From assembly GCF_003545765.1 (NCBI RefSeq), contig NZ_QXIO01000001.1, positions 310,001-374,000 on the forward strand: a stretch of 64,000 nt of DNA. Reading direction: 5' to 3'. The number at the start of each line of letters is the position of its first letter. Positions within the stretch are counted from its first letter, which is position 1. The position numbers and the translations under genes were made by a program. Shown piece after piece: positions 1 to 8,294 of this stretch. The notes beneath the pieces are model-generated. The model was not told the DNA's origin, searched no databases, and saw only the letters and a program-made list of their open reading frames with translations. Origin of the DNA: Colwellia sp. RSH04. GTDB lineage: Bacteria; Pseudomonadota; Gammaproteobacteria; Enterobacterales; Alteromonadaceae.

Positions 1-16
1 TCAAAATCTTTTTACC

Positions 17-508
17 TTAGGCTTTTTTCTGACGAGTCTTTTTATCTTTACCATTTTTTTCACTACCCAAACGGGCAATTTCATCAGCGAACTCACTAAT
101 ATCTTCAAACGATAAATACACTGAAGCAAAACGTAAGTAAGCAACTTTATCTAACTCTTTTAATTGCGCCATAATTAAATTACCCAGCATTTCACTGGTA
201 ATTTCTCGCTCGCCGGTAGCACGCATTTGCGACTTCAACTTATTAATAGCCGCTTCGACTTGCTCAGTGCCAACAGGTCTTTTTTCAAGGGCACGCATTA
301 AACCACTTGCCATTTTTTCTTCATTAAATGGCTCTCGCGTACCATCACGCTTAATAATACGTGGCATAACAAGCTCTGCACTTTCAAAGGTAGTATAACG
401 CTCATGGCATGCTAAGCATTCTCTTCTGCGTCTTACTTGGTGACCATCGGCTACTAACCTTGAATCGATAACTTTCGTTTCAAGTGCCGAACAAAAAGGA
501 CAATACAT
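17..508 (-). CDS. nrdR: Transcriptional repressor NrdR
   Basis: NrdR is a zinc- and nucleotide-binding repressor of the ribonucleotide reductase operons. The 163-residue protein has the usual length and layout. An N-terminal zinc ribbon is formed by CPFC at residues 3-6 and CLAC at about 31-34. An ATP-cone domain follows from about residue 49 ([13 protein letters not shown]) to about 140. The tail is Lys-rich. It lies downstream of glyA on the same strand, a common arrangement in this order. The hairpin at 531-565 should stop most glyA transcripts, so nrdR is probably read from a weak local promoter or by read-through. In E. coli ribD follows nrdR; here the window ends just after the stop. 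Confidence 0.97.
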   Translation of the reverse strand: MYCPFCSALETKVIDSRLVADGHQVRRRRECLACHERYTTFESAELVMPRIIKRDGTREPFNEEKMASGLMRALEKRPVGTEQVEAAINKLKSQMRATGEREITSEMLGNLIMAQLKELDKVAYLRFASVYLSFEDISEFADEIARLGSEKNGKDKKTRQKKA

Positions 509-530
509 AAGATACCTCTATTAAAATACA

Positions 531-565
531 ACCAAAAAAAATGGCCGCTCAATAGCGACCATTTT
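531..565 (-). terminator. Rho-independent terminator of glyA
   Basis: A stem of about 12 bp (arms 538-549 and 554-565, one G-T wobble on the transcript) is followed on the minus strand by a T-run at 534-540. It sits between the glyA stop (625) and the nrdR start (508), so it ends glyA transcripts and leaves little room for an nrdR promoter. Confidence 0.8.
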
Positions 566-624
566 AATATAATTTTTACTGAATTAGTAAATTAGTTTGC
601 TTAACAGCTTGATAGCAATCGTTT

Positions 625-1881
625 CTATTTGTATACAGGGAAACGAGCACAAAGTTCTTTAACTTGTGCTTGAACTGCTTCAATCACTGATTCATTGTTA
701 ATATCATCTAAGATATCACAAATCCAACCCGTTAATGCTTGTGTTTCTTCAACACCAAAACCACGACGCGAAATCGCTGGTGTACCTAAACGTAATCCAG
801 ACGTCACAAATGGAGAGCGAGGATCGTTAGGCACTGAGTTTTTATTTACAGTGATGTGAGCACGACCTAAAGCAGCATCTGCATCTTTACCCGTAATGTC
901 TTTATCAATTAAATCAAGAAGCAATAAATGGTTTTCAGTACCGTTTGATACCACTTTATAACCACGCTCTTGAAGTACAGCAACCATCGCTTTAGCGTTA
1001 TCTAACACTTTTTGCTGATACGTTTTAAACTCTGGCGCCAATGCTTCTTTAAATGCAACCGCTTTAGCAGCAATAATATGCATTAATGGGCCACCTTGAC
1101 CACCAGGGAATACTGCAGAGTTTAACTTTTTATAAACAGCTTCATCATCACAAGCAGAAACAATTAAACCACCACGAGGGCCAGCTAATGTTTTATGTGT
1201 TGTTGTTGTTACAACATGTGCGTGTGGTACTGGGTTTGGATATAAACCTGCTGCAATTAAACCTGCAACGTGAGCCATATCAACCATAAAGTATGCGCCT
1301 ACTTTATCAGCGATTTTACGCATACGTGCCCAATCAACAACACCAGAGAAAGCAGAGAAACCACCAATAATCATTTCTGGTTTGTGTTCTTGTGCTAAAC
1401 GCTCTAATTCTTCATAGTCAATATCACCTGTTTCTGGATGCAAGCCATACTGAAATGCTTCGTATGATTTACCAGAAAAGTTAACATGTGATCCATGAGT
1501 TAAATGACCACCATGAGCAAGGCTCATACCTAACACTTTGCCACCTGGCGTTACAAGCGCTTGAAAAACAGCAGCATTTGCTTGAGAACCCGCATGAGGT
1601 TGCACGTTTGCATACGTTGCACCAAATAACTCTTTAGCACGGTCAATCGCTAATTGCTCAGCAATATCAACATATTCACAACCACCGTAATAACGCTTAC
1701 CTGGGTAACCTTCAGCGTATTTGTTAGTTAATTGTGAGCCTTGTGCTTCAAGAACACGCGGGCTACAGTAGTTTTCTGAAGCAATTAATTCAATATGCTC
1801 TTCTTGACGCTCAACTTCTTTAGTCATTGCTTGATAAAGTTCAGCATCAAAATCTGCAATATTCATATCACGAGTAAACAT
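625..1881 (-). CDS. glyA: Serine hydroxymethyltransferase
   Basis: This PLP enzyme converts serine and tetrahydrofolate to glycine and methylene-tetrahydrofolate, the main source of one-carbon units. The 418-residue length matches bacterial GlyA. Visible family features are the N-terminal [12 protein letters not shown] block, [13 protein letters not shown] at about residues 55-67, and the PLP-lysine motif [14 protein letters not shown] at about 226-239. It acts in the cytoplasm. The start lies just downstream of a GA-rich stretch (GAGGAAAAA on the minus strand), a good ribosome binding site. It is monocistronic or weakly linked to nrdR through the terminator at 531-565. Confidence 0.99.
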   Translation of the reverse strand: MFTRDMNIADFDAELYQAMTKEVERQEEHIELIASENYCSPRVLEAQGSQLTNKYAEGYPGKRYYGGCEYVDIAEQLAIDRAKELFGATYANVQPHAGSQANAAVFQALVTPGGKVLGMSLAHGGHLTHGSHVNFSGKSYEAFQYGLHPETGDIDYEELERLAQEHKPEMIIGGFSAFSGVVDWARMRKIADKVGAYFMVDMAHVAGLIAAGLYPNPVPHAHVVTTTTHKTLAGPRGGLIVSACDDEAVYKKLNSAVFPGGQGGPLMHIIAAKAVAFKEALAPEFKTYQQKVLDNAKAMVAVLQERGYKVVSNGTENHLLLLDLIDKDITGKDADAALGRAHITVNKNSVPNDPRSPFVTSGLRLGTPAISRRGFGVEETQALTGWICDILDDINNESVIEAVQAQVKELCARFPVYK

Positions 1882-2184
1882 GTTTTTTCCTCAAGTGGCC
1901 TGCCAATGTCAGGAACGGTTAAGAGATGATTCCAATTATTAATGCGGCGTATTCTGCCTGAAATGAGCCGTTTTGTACATGATAAAAACCATGTGGCTTA
2001 TCTCATTTAGCAATGGATTATTCCGTAGTTCCTAGTGTTTAATTCGATAGAAACTTTCACTTTATAGATCAAATTTCATAGATGAAGCAATATACCGAAT
2101 AAAAATCAGAAAGGCAATATAATAAAAACAACACCAAGACCAGCATTCAAAATTAAATTCGAATAGCAACTAAGAAACTGTTAT
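1882..2184. promoter_or_regulatory. glyA upstream region, no gene
   Basis: About 300 bp separate glyA from the end of the membrane-protein gene at 2185. I see no coding frame. The glyA promoter must lie here. A short inverted repeat (ACATG-8-CATGT, 1977-1994) could be an operator, but I cannot assign a regulator. I see no glycine riboswitch architecture. Confidence 0.4.
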
Positions 2185-2826
2185 TTATTCAGACAACAAC
2201 AACAAAAGCTGTTGATACTGTTTTTTGCGTTTACGATGCAAATACTCAAATAAAACAAACATCGCTAACATAAAGCTATTAACGAATATCAAAGGAGGAA
2301 TGATGCTTTTTTCAGTCGTTTCTTCAAGGGCAAAAATAAACCAATTAACTAAGATGAGAAATGGAATAAATGAGTATTTGGTCATTCGCATATAGTTCAT
2401 TGACGATTTACAGGCAATGACGGCATTTTCAATCGCTTTATCAGGACTATCACAAAGCTGACGCCATGTTGCCGCTCGAATTTTAATTTCAAAAGAGACA
2501 AAGAACACCGAGAGTAACGCGCCGAACCCTATATAAGTATTAAATGGATCACCTAATTGATTATCAAAGACGCCGTATATAAACACGCCGATTAAACTCA
2601 AGGTTGCAATAACATTAAGTGCGAAGCATAGTTTTGCTCCGAAAGTACGACGACGCGTTTGTTTTAATAGTGCTTGAATATCGGTTTTAGGCGTAGGTTG
2701 CGCTTGCCAATCTTGCGAAAGTTCAGCCCAAGCATCATCGATTGAGCTTACTTGGTCATGTGCTGAATTTAATTCTTCATTTTGCTGTGTTAAGTTCACG
2801 GCTTCATCATTATTTTTGTTGGTCAT
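2185..2826 (-). CDS. Four-helix membrane protein, probable sigma-factor partner
   Basis: Function not recognised with certainty. The 213-residue protein has a polar N-terminus of about 70 residues (DDAWAELSQDWQ at about 30-41, then an Arg-rich QTRRRTFG) and four hydrophobic segments at roughly 75-95, 100-118, 150-168 and 175-195, ending in a basic, Gln/Leu-rich tail. It overlaps the upstream ECF sigma gene by four bases (ATGA), so the two are translationally coupled. Genes in this position often encode anti-sigma factors, and a short cytoplasmic N-terminus with membrane helices fits that. No zinc anti-sigma HxxxCxxC motif is visible, so the role is an inference from context. Confidence 0.75.
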   Translation of the reverse strand: MTNKNNDEAVNLTQQNEELNSAHDQVSSIDDAWAELSQDWQAQPTPKTDIQALLKQTRRRTFGAKLCFALNVIATLSLIGVFIYGVFDNQLGDPFNTYIGFGALLSVFFVSFEIKIRAATWRQLCDSPDKAIENAVIACKSSMNYMRMTKYSFIPFLILVNWFIFALEETTEKSIIPPLIFVNSFMLAMFVLFEYLHRKRKKQYQQLLLLLSE

Positions 2827-3419
2827 ACTGCCTCCAACATTGTCATTAACGCAGCTTTTGCTCGCTGCAATCGCACACCAACCAAATTAGTTGAAATATC
2901 TAATACCTCAGCCATTTCTTGATAACTCATGCCTTCTAAAGCCAAGGTTATAACTTGTTGCTGATCTAATGTTAATTGGCGAATGGCGCTAGAAAGACGT
3001 TGCTGACGTTGTTGTTGGTTTAGCTCTTGGTAAGGTGTAACTTGCGTTTGATCTTGCTCAGCTTCTTGCGATAACTCAGATAAATCATGGGTAACTTTCA
3101 CCGATTTGACTGATTTTGCTACATGAGTAGCGAGAATATTATGAGCAATACGGGCAACAAACGTTTTTACGCTGGCATCTTGTCTGAACTTTGGCAATGC
3201 ACGCCAAATATTTAAGGCGATATCTTGAAAGAGTTCATCTTGTAATGCCGGTTTTGCTTCAAAACCATTAATGATATGACGCAGCAATTTCTCATGCTCC
3301 GTCATCCATTTTGTAAAGATTATTTGATAATCCAAACCACTATCCTTCGCTTCAACTTGCGCTCTTTTTAATAACTCTTTAGAACATGTCGATATTTTTA
3401 TTGATTGCGAATTTAACAT
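2823..3419 (-). CDS. ECF-type RNA polymerase sigma factor
   Basis: An RpoE-like extracytoplasmic-function sigma factor. Region 2 is visible as DELFQDIALNIWRALPKFR followed by FVARIAHNILATHVAK (about residues 60-105). Region 4 is LTLDQQQVITLALEGMSYQEMAEVLDIS with helix-turn-helix and the NLVGVRLQRAKAAL recognition helix near the C-terminus. At 198 residues it has about 38 more N-terminal residues than usual. An internal ATG at 3303-3305 (MTEHEKLL) would give a normal 160-residue protein, and neither start has a clear Shine-Dalgarno sequence. It is coupled to the membrane protein downstream. Its target promoters cannot be deduced here. Confidence 0.9.
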   Translation of the reverse strand: MLNSQSIKISTCSKELLKRAQVEAKDSGLDYQIIFTKWMTEHEKLLRHIINGFEAKPALQDELFQDIALNIWRALPKFRQDASVKTFVARIAHNILATHVAKSVKSVKVTHDLSELSQEAEQDQTQVTPYQELNQQQRQQRLSSAIRQLTLDQQQVITLALEGMSYQEMAEVLDISTNLVGVRLQRAKAALMTMLEAV

Positions 3420-3471
3420 AATAGTAGTTTGGCTTTCATCTTTAATTTTATTTACTGCTAAACAGCAAGCG

Positions 3472-4647
3472 TTAACTTAATGCCATCACAACTTTCTCAG
3501 ATTTTAATTTCTGAGTTAATACCGCCACTAAAGCCGCAGTTATCGCGATAGTAACGCCGCTTGTTGCCAAAATAGCTAACCAGTTAACGTCTACACCTTT
3601 AAATACATCTTCCATGATCAACGATTGCCCAGCAATTGGAACCCAGTCTAACCATTGAGGACGATCATCCATCATCATCAATACAAATGGCACAAACGCT
3701 GGAATAGCAATAACCATACTTACTGTAGACTGTGCTTCTTTAAAGCTTTTTGCTTGAAAAGCTAAAAACAATTGGCAAGCTGATGCAAAGAAGCATATGG
3801 GTAATAACAATAAGAATAGCGTTAATCCTTTAGTAAAACCTAAACTAAAAGTTGCACCGATTTTGGTTAAGTCAACAAAACTGACTGAAATTGACGACAG
3901 CACTAGCACTAAGGCAACACCAATAATAGCGATAGTCGATGCACCACACAATTTAGCTAAAACAATCTTTAGGGTACTAACGGGTTGGCATAATAGCATT
4001 TCAAGTACGTTACGCTCTCTTTCGCCAGCACTTGAGTCGATGGCGACTGATAAACCTGACATAAAAGCAGCCATTATCATGTACAGACCCATCATCATAG
4101 AAATCATGATAAATGTTGCATCTGGCATTGAGGTGTCTTGTTCGACAAGTTTCACCGGGTTTAACAAGCGGATATCCACACCTCGAAGTAATAATCGCTT
4201 GTAACCGATAGAAAGCGAGAAATCTCTTATAGCATTATTAATACGACGAACTGGCGGTGACACGGCTTTATCATTAAAGTCTGCTTGTAAATGTACTTTA
4301 ATCGTTTTGCCGTCTGCCATGTCTTGGCCATAAGACTCAGGAATATTAATAACAATATTTCTTTCATCCCAAATGGCTTTATCGTTATCAGGAATATCGG
4401 CAAAGTTGAGTAAGTTTTCTTTTTGCAAATGCGCCATTAATTTTGGCGCATATTCTGCGCCGGTAAATTTAATGTAAACGGGAGGTTTATCAACCGCTTT
4501 TTCGATAACGACCTTTGACATCACCATAATCATAATCGGTGCCATAAACGCCATCATTAAGGCAACCATTAAGGCGCGCTTATCACGAAACGCTTCTTTA
4601 TATTCTTTGGTAAGTAGTGCTTTAAACTGACCTATATTTGAATTCAT
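3472..4647 (-). CDS. natB: ABC-2 type transporter permease (NatB-like)
   Basis: Membrane subunit of an ABC exporter of the NatAB type; relatives export sodium or other ions or small compounds. The 391 residues show one N-terminal helix (about 25-45, LMVALMMAFMAPIMIMV), a large extracytoplasmic domain of about 130 residues, and five or six helices in the C-terminal half, including the SAGERERNVLEMLLCQPVS coupling segment at about 207-225 typical of ABC-2 permeases. It starts directly at the end of the ATPase gene (shared base at 4647), so the two form one operon. The substrate is not determined by sequence. Confidence 0.88.
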   Translation of the reverse strand: MNSNIGQFKALLTKEYKEAFRDKRALMVALMMAFMAPIMIMVMSKVVIEKAVDKPPVYIKFTGAEYAPKLMAHLQKENLLNFADIPDNDKAIWDERNIVINIPESYGQDMADGKTIKVHLQADFNDKAVSPPVRRINNAIRDFSLSIGYKRLLLRGVDIRLLNPVKLVEQDTSMPDATFIMISMMMGLYMIMAAFMSGLSVAIDSSAGERERNVLEMLLCQPVSTLKIVLAKLCGASTIAIIGVALVLVLSSISVSFVDLTKIGATFSLGFTKGLTLFLLLLPICFFASACQLFLAFQAKSFKEAQSTVSMVIAIPAFVPFVLMMMDDRPQWLDWVPIAGQSLIMEDVFKGVDVNWLAILATSGVTIAITAALVAVLTQKLKSEKVVMALS

Positions 4648-5393
4648 TATGCAGCTACTCCTTCATCTGAACCAATGAGTTTAACAAACGCTTCTTCAAG
4701 TTGTGTTTCGCCCGCTAACTCACATAATTCTTGCGGTGTACCCTGAGCAGCCAATCGACCATTTGACACAATAATCACGCGATCACACAACGCAGCAACT
4801 TCTTGCATTACATGAGATGAAAACAAAATACAGTGGCCTTTCTCTTTAAATTTAGCTAAATGCTTACGTAAAATTCGAGTGCTCATCACGTCGAGCCCGC
4901 GAGTTGGCTCATCTAAAACAAAGTTTTTTGGTTGATGAACTAATGCTTGCGCTAACGTCACTTTCATTCGTTGACCTTGTGAAAAACCAACCATTTTGCG
5001 ATGTGCCAACTCTTGAAGTTCTAAATCTTTAATCACCTGTTCAATGGCTTGTTTTTTGTTATCACCCGTTAAACCGTGAATACTGGCAAAATAATCAATT
5101 TGCTCATAGGCAGTTAAACGCTCATACAAACCAAACTTATCGGGAAATATTCCTAACCGAGCTCTCGCTTTTAATGGTTCTTCGGTTACTTTAATGCCAT
5201 CAATTTCAGCAAAGCCTTCATCAGCAGAAAGTAAACCGTATAATGTGCGTAAACAGGTAGTTTTACCTGCGCCATTAGGCCCTAATATTCCGGTAATTTC
5301 TCCATCTTTTGCGGTGAATGACAAACCATCAAGTGCTTTAACGGTATTCTTTTTATCTTTAAAGCTTTTATGTAAATTATTTACTTCAATCAT
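4647..5393 (-). CDS. natA: ABC transporter ATP-binding protein (NatA-like)
   Basis: Cytoplasmic ATPase of the exporter encoded with the permease at 3472-4647. The 248 residues contain Walker A (GPNGAGKTT, about 38-46), a signature in the variant form GFSQGQRMKV (about 137-146), Walker B with catalytic Glu (NFVLDEPTRGLDV, about 157-169) and the switch His (FSSHVMQEV). The GFSQGQ signature and order with a single-helix ABC-2 permease fit the NatA group. It lies 20 bp downstream of the S33 peptidase gene on the same strand and may share its transcript. Confidence 0.93.
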   Translation of the reverse strand: MIEVNNLHKSFKDKKNTVKALDGLSFTAKDGEITGILGPNGAGKTTCLRTLYGLLSADEGFAEIDGIKVTEEPLKARARLGIFPDKFGLYERLTAYEQIDYFASIHGLTGDNKKQAIEQVIKDLELQELAHRKMVGFSQGQRMKVTLAQALVHQPKNFVLDEPTRGLDVMSTRILRKHLAKFKEKGHCILFSSHVMQEVAALCDRVIIVSNGRLAAQGTPQELCELAGETQLEEAFVKLIGSDEGVAA

Positions 5394-5413
5394 TATTAAT
5401 TTCCTTATTTAAC

Positions 5414-6856
5414 CTATTCAACGCCATTTACGCTGGTCATAAAAGTTTCTTCTGGAACGTCTTCTAGGCAAGACTCATCAAGAGATTTAGGATCTTTACT
5501 TGTTAAAAACTCACCAATAATGTCACTCGCGCATGTACTCATAGCGACTGTGTGTGAAGCATTTTTAACAACAATATGTTTACTGTTTGGTAGTGTTTTT
5601 GCTGGGAAGTCACCATTACTCGGGGGTGTCACAGGATCTAAGTCACCAGATAAGATTAATGTAGGTACATTTGCTGTTACTGGTTGGTAAAAGTCTTCAC
5701 TTGGGCGGTATTGTGGAAATAACGGACATATTAGCTCCCACGCTAAGTGACTAGCTGCTCCATCAAATTCATTCGCAGCATCAGTTTCTTGCATTTGCGG
5801 CGAAACTCTAGGAATGTCTTCATTACACACAATATTAAACAATAAGCCGGTATACACTAATTGTTCACCTTCTGTACGCGCAATTAAACCAATTAGTGGT
5901 TGATAATTTCCTAAGTATGCTTGATGAATCACTAAAGGCACCATAGAGCGGCCTTCAACACCATAAAGTTGAAAACGTAAATTGCCAGTAAACTTTGTAT
6001 CATCTAAAACAAATTGTGTTGGTGTACCTAACCTAGGGTGCTGAATGTCAATTTTTACTGGCTCTTTAGCTAATCGTGTTTTAACCGCTTGAAATTCTTC
6101 TGCCAAATTAGGAAAAGCGTTATGACATGATTCACTGTTTTTACAGTTTTCTAATAGCAAATTAAATGATCTCGCACCTGACTGTCCAAACATACCAATA
6201 GGTACTTCAATTGGGCCTACGCTATCTAATACTGCACTTTCTAACGACTCAGGAAACATTCTTAAATAAACTAAACCTGCTCTTGTACCGTATGAACCAC
6301 CATATATATTAATCTTTTCATGGCCTAAGGCTGCACGAATCGCATCGAAATCGCGAATGGCATTTTCAGAATTGTACTGAGTGACATCACCTTTAAATTG
6401 GCTAATACAGCTTTTTACATCATCAGTATTTAGCTCTTCTGGCAATACTCTATAAACATCTTCTTCATCATCTAAGTCACAGGCAAGGGCACTACTTTTA
6501 CCAGTACCACGCTGATCAACTAAAATAATATCGCGCGTTTTTCTTATTTCTCTAAAGACTCGATTTAGCGTTGTTGCTAGTTCAACTGCCGCTTGACCCG
6601 GGCCTCCTGCTAAGAACATCAGTGGTGCTTTGTATTCGCTGTTATCAATTGCGGGTAATACTGCAAAATTTATTGATATTTTATCGCTTGTTTCATCCAC
6701 ATAGTTTTCTGGTACTAACAATGCGCCACATTTAACCTTTGAACGAATTTCACCTAAATGACAATCTTCAATGGTGAGCGCTTTTTCATTAGCCCAGCTA
6801 GTATTTGCTGTCGCTAATAAGCTAATAGCAATGAGTTGTTTCCACATTTTTTTCAT
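5414..6856 (-). CDS. Secreted alpha/beta hydrolase, S33 (tripeptidyl aminopeptidase-like) peptidase
   Basis: Likely an exported serine peptidase of family S33 that removes N-terminal residues from peptides. The protein has a signal peptide (MKKMWKQLIAISLLATA, cleavage after SWA), an oxyanion-type GGPGQAA motif, ILVDQRGTGKS, the nucleophile elbow GGSYGTRAG, the acid in LSGDLDPVTPP and the catalytic His in NASHTVAM near the C-terminus, the S33 order. I place the start at ATG 6856 (480 aa) because AAGGAA lies about seven bases upstream and the signal peptide then begins correctly; a GTG at 6892 would add 12 residues without a ribosome binding site. Confidence 0.88.
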   Translation of the reverse strand: MKKMWKQLIAISLLATANTSWANEKALTIEDCHLGEIRSKVKCGALLVPENYVDETSDKISINFAVLPAIDNSEYKAPLMFLAGGPGQAAVELATTLNRVFREIRKTRDIILVDQRGTGKSSALACDLDDEEDVYRVLPEELNTDDVKSCISQFKGDVTQYNSENAIRDFDAIRAALGHEKINIYGGSYGTRAGLVYLRMFPESLESAVLDSVGPIEVPIGMFGQSGARSFNLLLENCKNSESCHNAFPNLAEEFQAVKTRLAKEPVKIDIQHPRLGTPTQFVLDDTKFTGNLRFQLYGVEGRSMVPLVIHQAYLGNYQPLIGLIARTEGEQLVYTGLLFNIVCNEDIPRVSPQMQETDAANEFDGAASHLAWELICPLFPQYRPSEDFYQPVTANVPTLILSGDLDPVTPPSNGDFPAKTLPNSKHIVVKNASHTVAMSTCASDIIGEFLTSKDPKSLDESCLEDVPEETFMTSVNGVE

Positions 6857-7075
6857 TTTAATTTCCTTAATAAAGCTCAAACAGGTAGTCACTGCATTTT
6901 CACTTTTATTACAATTTTTTTGTTTTTTTCTATAAAAAAATTTTAACAGGCTATTTTAATTAAAAATTAATCAATTATTAACTAAAAAATACTTTTTTTT
7001 TAACGAAGGCATTCCAATATGTTTCAATTAAAGATATGGTTAAACTATTGAGTTTATTGTTGTCTTGGAGATGTT

Positions 7076-7294
7076 ATGGAATTAAACCAATGGGTGGATG
7101 AATTATTTGAAGTTTTCGATGAAGACAAGGATGGCGTTATCAGTCGAAGCGAGTTTGTAGAGCTAATTGATGTGCTTTTACAAGATAAAGGGATTCGCAT
7201 GTGTGAAACCATTTTTAATCGCTTTGATACCGACCACACTAATTCAATTTCAAAAGACGAATTAAAAAATATGGTTATCGAACTCGCCTTATAA
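7076..7294 (+). CDS. Small two-EF-hand calcium-binding protein
   Basis: A 72-residue protein made almost entirely of two EF-hands. Loop 1 is DEDKDGVISRSE (about residues 15-26) and loop 2 is DTDHTNSISKDE (about 50-61). Loop 1 is canonical, with acidic residues at positions 1, 3, 5 and 12. Loop 2 has Asn at position 6 in place of Gly, which may weaken binding. There is no signal peptide or membrane segment, so it should be cytoplasmic. GGAG lies eight bases before the ATG. Neighbours give no target. It could be a calcium buffer or a small calmodulin-like sensor. Confidence 0.85.
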   Translation: MELNQWVDELFEVFDEDKDGVISRSEFVELIDVLLQDKGIRMCETIFNRFDTDHTNSISKDELKNMVIELAL

Positions 7295-7355
7295 TGTCGT
7301 GTTAGCCATACCTTATAATAAGCCCAGCGCTTAGTCTCCTATACTCACTTATTAT

Positions 7356-7377
7356 TTAGGGCTTTAGTTAGCCCTAA
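7356..7377. terminator. Hairpin after the EF-hand gene
   Basis: Perfect 8-bp stem (TTAGGGCT / AGCCCTAA) with a six-base loop, 62 bp after the EF-hand stop. There is no clean T-run on the plus strand, so it is only a possible terminator. Confidence 0.4.
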
Positions 7378-7472
7378 CCGTTTTCTCACCTAAAATCCCC
7401 ACTACATATTAGTATTATTTCACCTATGGCTACCAGCCATGATCAAACTCGTCTTTAAGAAAGTACACTTTT

Positions 7473-7490
7473 AGTGTACACTTGTACGCT
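7473..7490. promoter_or_regulatory. FabR-like palindromic operator upstream of trhA
   Basis: AGTGTACACTTGTACGCT is an 18-bp palindrome (7 of 9 half-site bases match) ending 38 bp before the trhA start. From memory it resembles the FabR (YijC) operator pattern AGCGTACA-N2-TGTACGCT found upstream of fabA, fabB and the trhA homologue yqfA in E. coli. A second overlapping inverted repeat (GTACACT-3-AGTGTAC, 7463-7479) shares its left arm. FabR is a TetR-type repressor of unsaturated fatty acid synthesis. Confidence 0.6.
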
Positions 7491-7528
7491 TAAATTATTA
7501 TTTATAAAATTACGGCTCAGGAATTTAT

Positions 7529-8179
7529 ATGCAAACTGCAATCTCTAGTTATTCTCCTACAGAAGAAAAGGCAAATAGCATTAGTCACGGAATTGGTGCC
7601 TTTTTAAGCTGTATTGCACTTTTCTTATTAGTTTCTCAGTCACTTTCTTCAGACATATCACAAAACAATAGCCTATCGCTTTTTAGCTACATTGTTTACG
7701 GTTTAAGCTTGCTTATTTTATTCTTAGCATCAACATGTTATCACGCCACTAACAACGCCAAATTAAAGCCAATTTTTAAAACGCTAGATCATTGTGCGAT
7801 TTATTTACTTATTGCTGGAACATATACACCCATATTGCTTATTACCCTTGCTGGTCCATTAGGCTATAGTTTGCTTACTATTATTTGGGCTATAGCGATT
7901 GCAGGCATTGCTTTTAAGATAAAGTTTGGTAACCGTTATAAAAAGTTATCACTTGTCACTTACATTGGCATGGGGTTTATTTCATTTGGCATTCTTGGCA
8001 AACTTGGCCAGCAGTTACCAGTACAAGCTATTTTTTTACTAGCCTTGGGTGGTTTCATCTATTGTGTTGGGGTTATCTTTTACGTTAAAAAGCATATTCC
8101 TTATACTCATGCCATCTGGCATTTATTTGTACTGGCAGCAGCAATTTGTCATTTTCTTATGATCTATTGGTATGTTTAG
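7529..8179 (+). CDS. trhA: TrhA / hemolysin III family membrane protein (PAQR superfamily)
   Basis: Inner-membrane protein of the hemolysin III/YqfA family, linked to membrane lipid homeostasis; the old name hemolysin is probably misleading. The 216 residues form about seven helices. Family landmarks are EKANSISHGIGAFLS near the N-terminus with the conserved His, FLASTCYHAT at about 66-75, LDHCAIYLLIAGTYTP at about 87-102 and the C-terminal HAIWHLFVLAAAICHF containing the two His that, with the first conserved His, are thought to bind metal. It is monocistronic with a FabR-like operator upstream. Confidence 0.93.
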   Translation: MQTAISSYSPTEEKANSISHGIGAFLSCIALFLLVSQSLSSDISQNNSLSLFSYIVYGLSLLILFLASTCYHATNNAKLKPIFKTLDHCAIYLLIAGTYTPILLITLAGPLGYSLLTIIWAIAIAGIAFKIKFGNRYKKLSLVTYIGMGFISFGILGKLGQQLPVQAIFLLALGGFIYCVGVIFYVKKHIPYTHAIWHLFVLAAAICHFLMIYWYV

Positions 8180-8221
8180 TTCGCTTTAAATAACGCTATT
8201 AGTGATTTTTCTCCTTCAGAA

Positions 8222-8255
8222 TATAAAAAAGCTCACCATGATTAATGGTGAGCTT
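8222..8255 (-). terminator. Terminator of the TonB receptor gene
   Basis: Hairpin AAGCTCACCAT / ATGGTGAGCTT with a five-base loop (8229-8255), followed on the minus strand by TTTTTT. It lies 40 bp past the receptor stop at 8295. A second perfect 8-bp inverted repeat (ACTTAACT / AGTTAAGT, 8265-8286) lies between them. Confidence 0.85.
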
Positions 8256-8294
8256 GGTAAGTCAACTTAACTAAATTGAGTTAAGTATTGGTAA

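Noticed and set aside
1882..2184. A riboswitch upstream of glyA
   Set aside because: I could not find a conserved glycine or other riboswitch core, only a short inverted repeat.
3797..4204. Plus-strand frames opposite natB (and similar long frames opposite parC-, kinase- and permease-type genes, e.g. 34780-35247, 36742-37071, 17068-17490)
   Set aside because: They are antisense shadows of clearly conserved genes, with unnatural composition.
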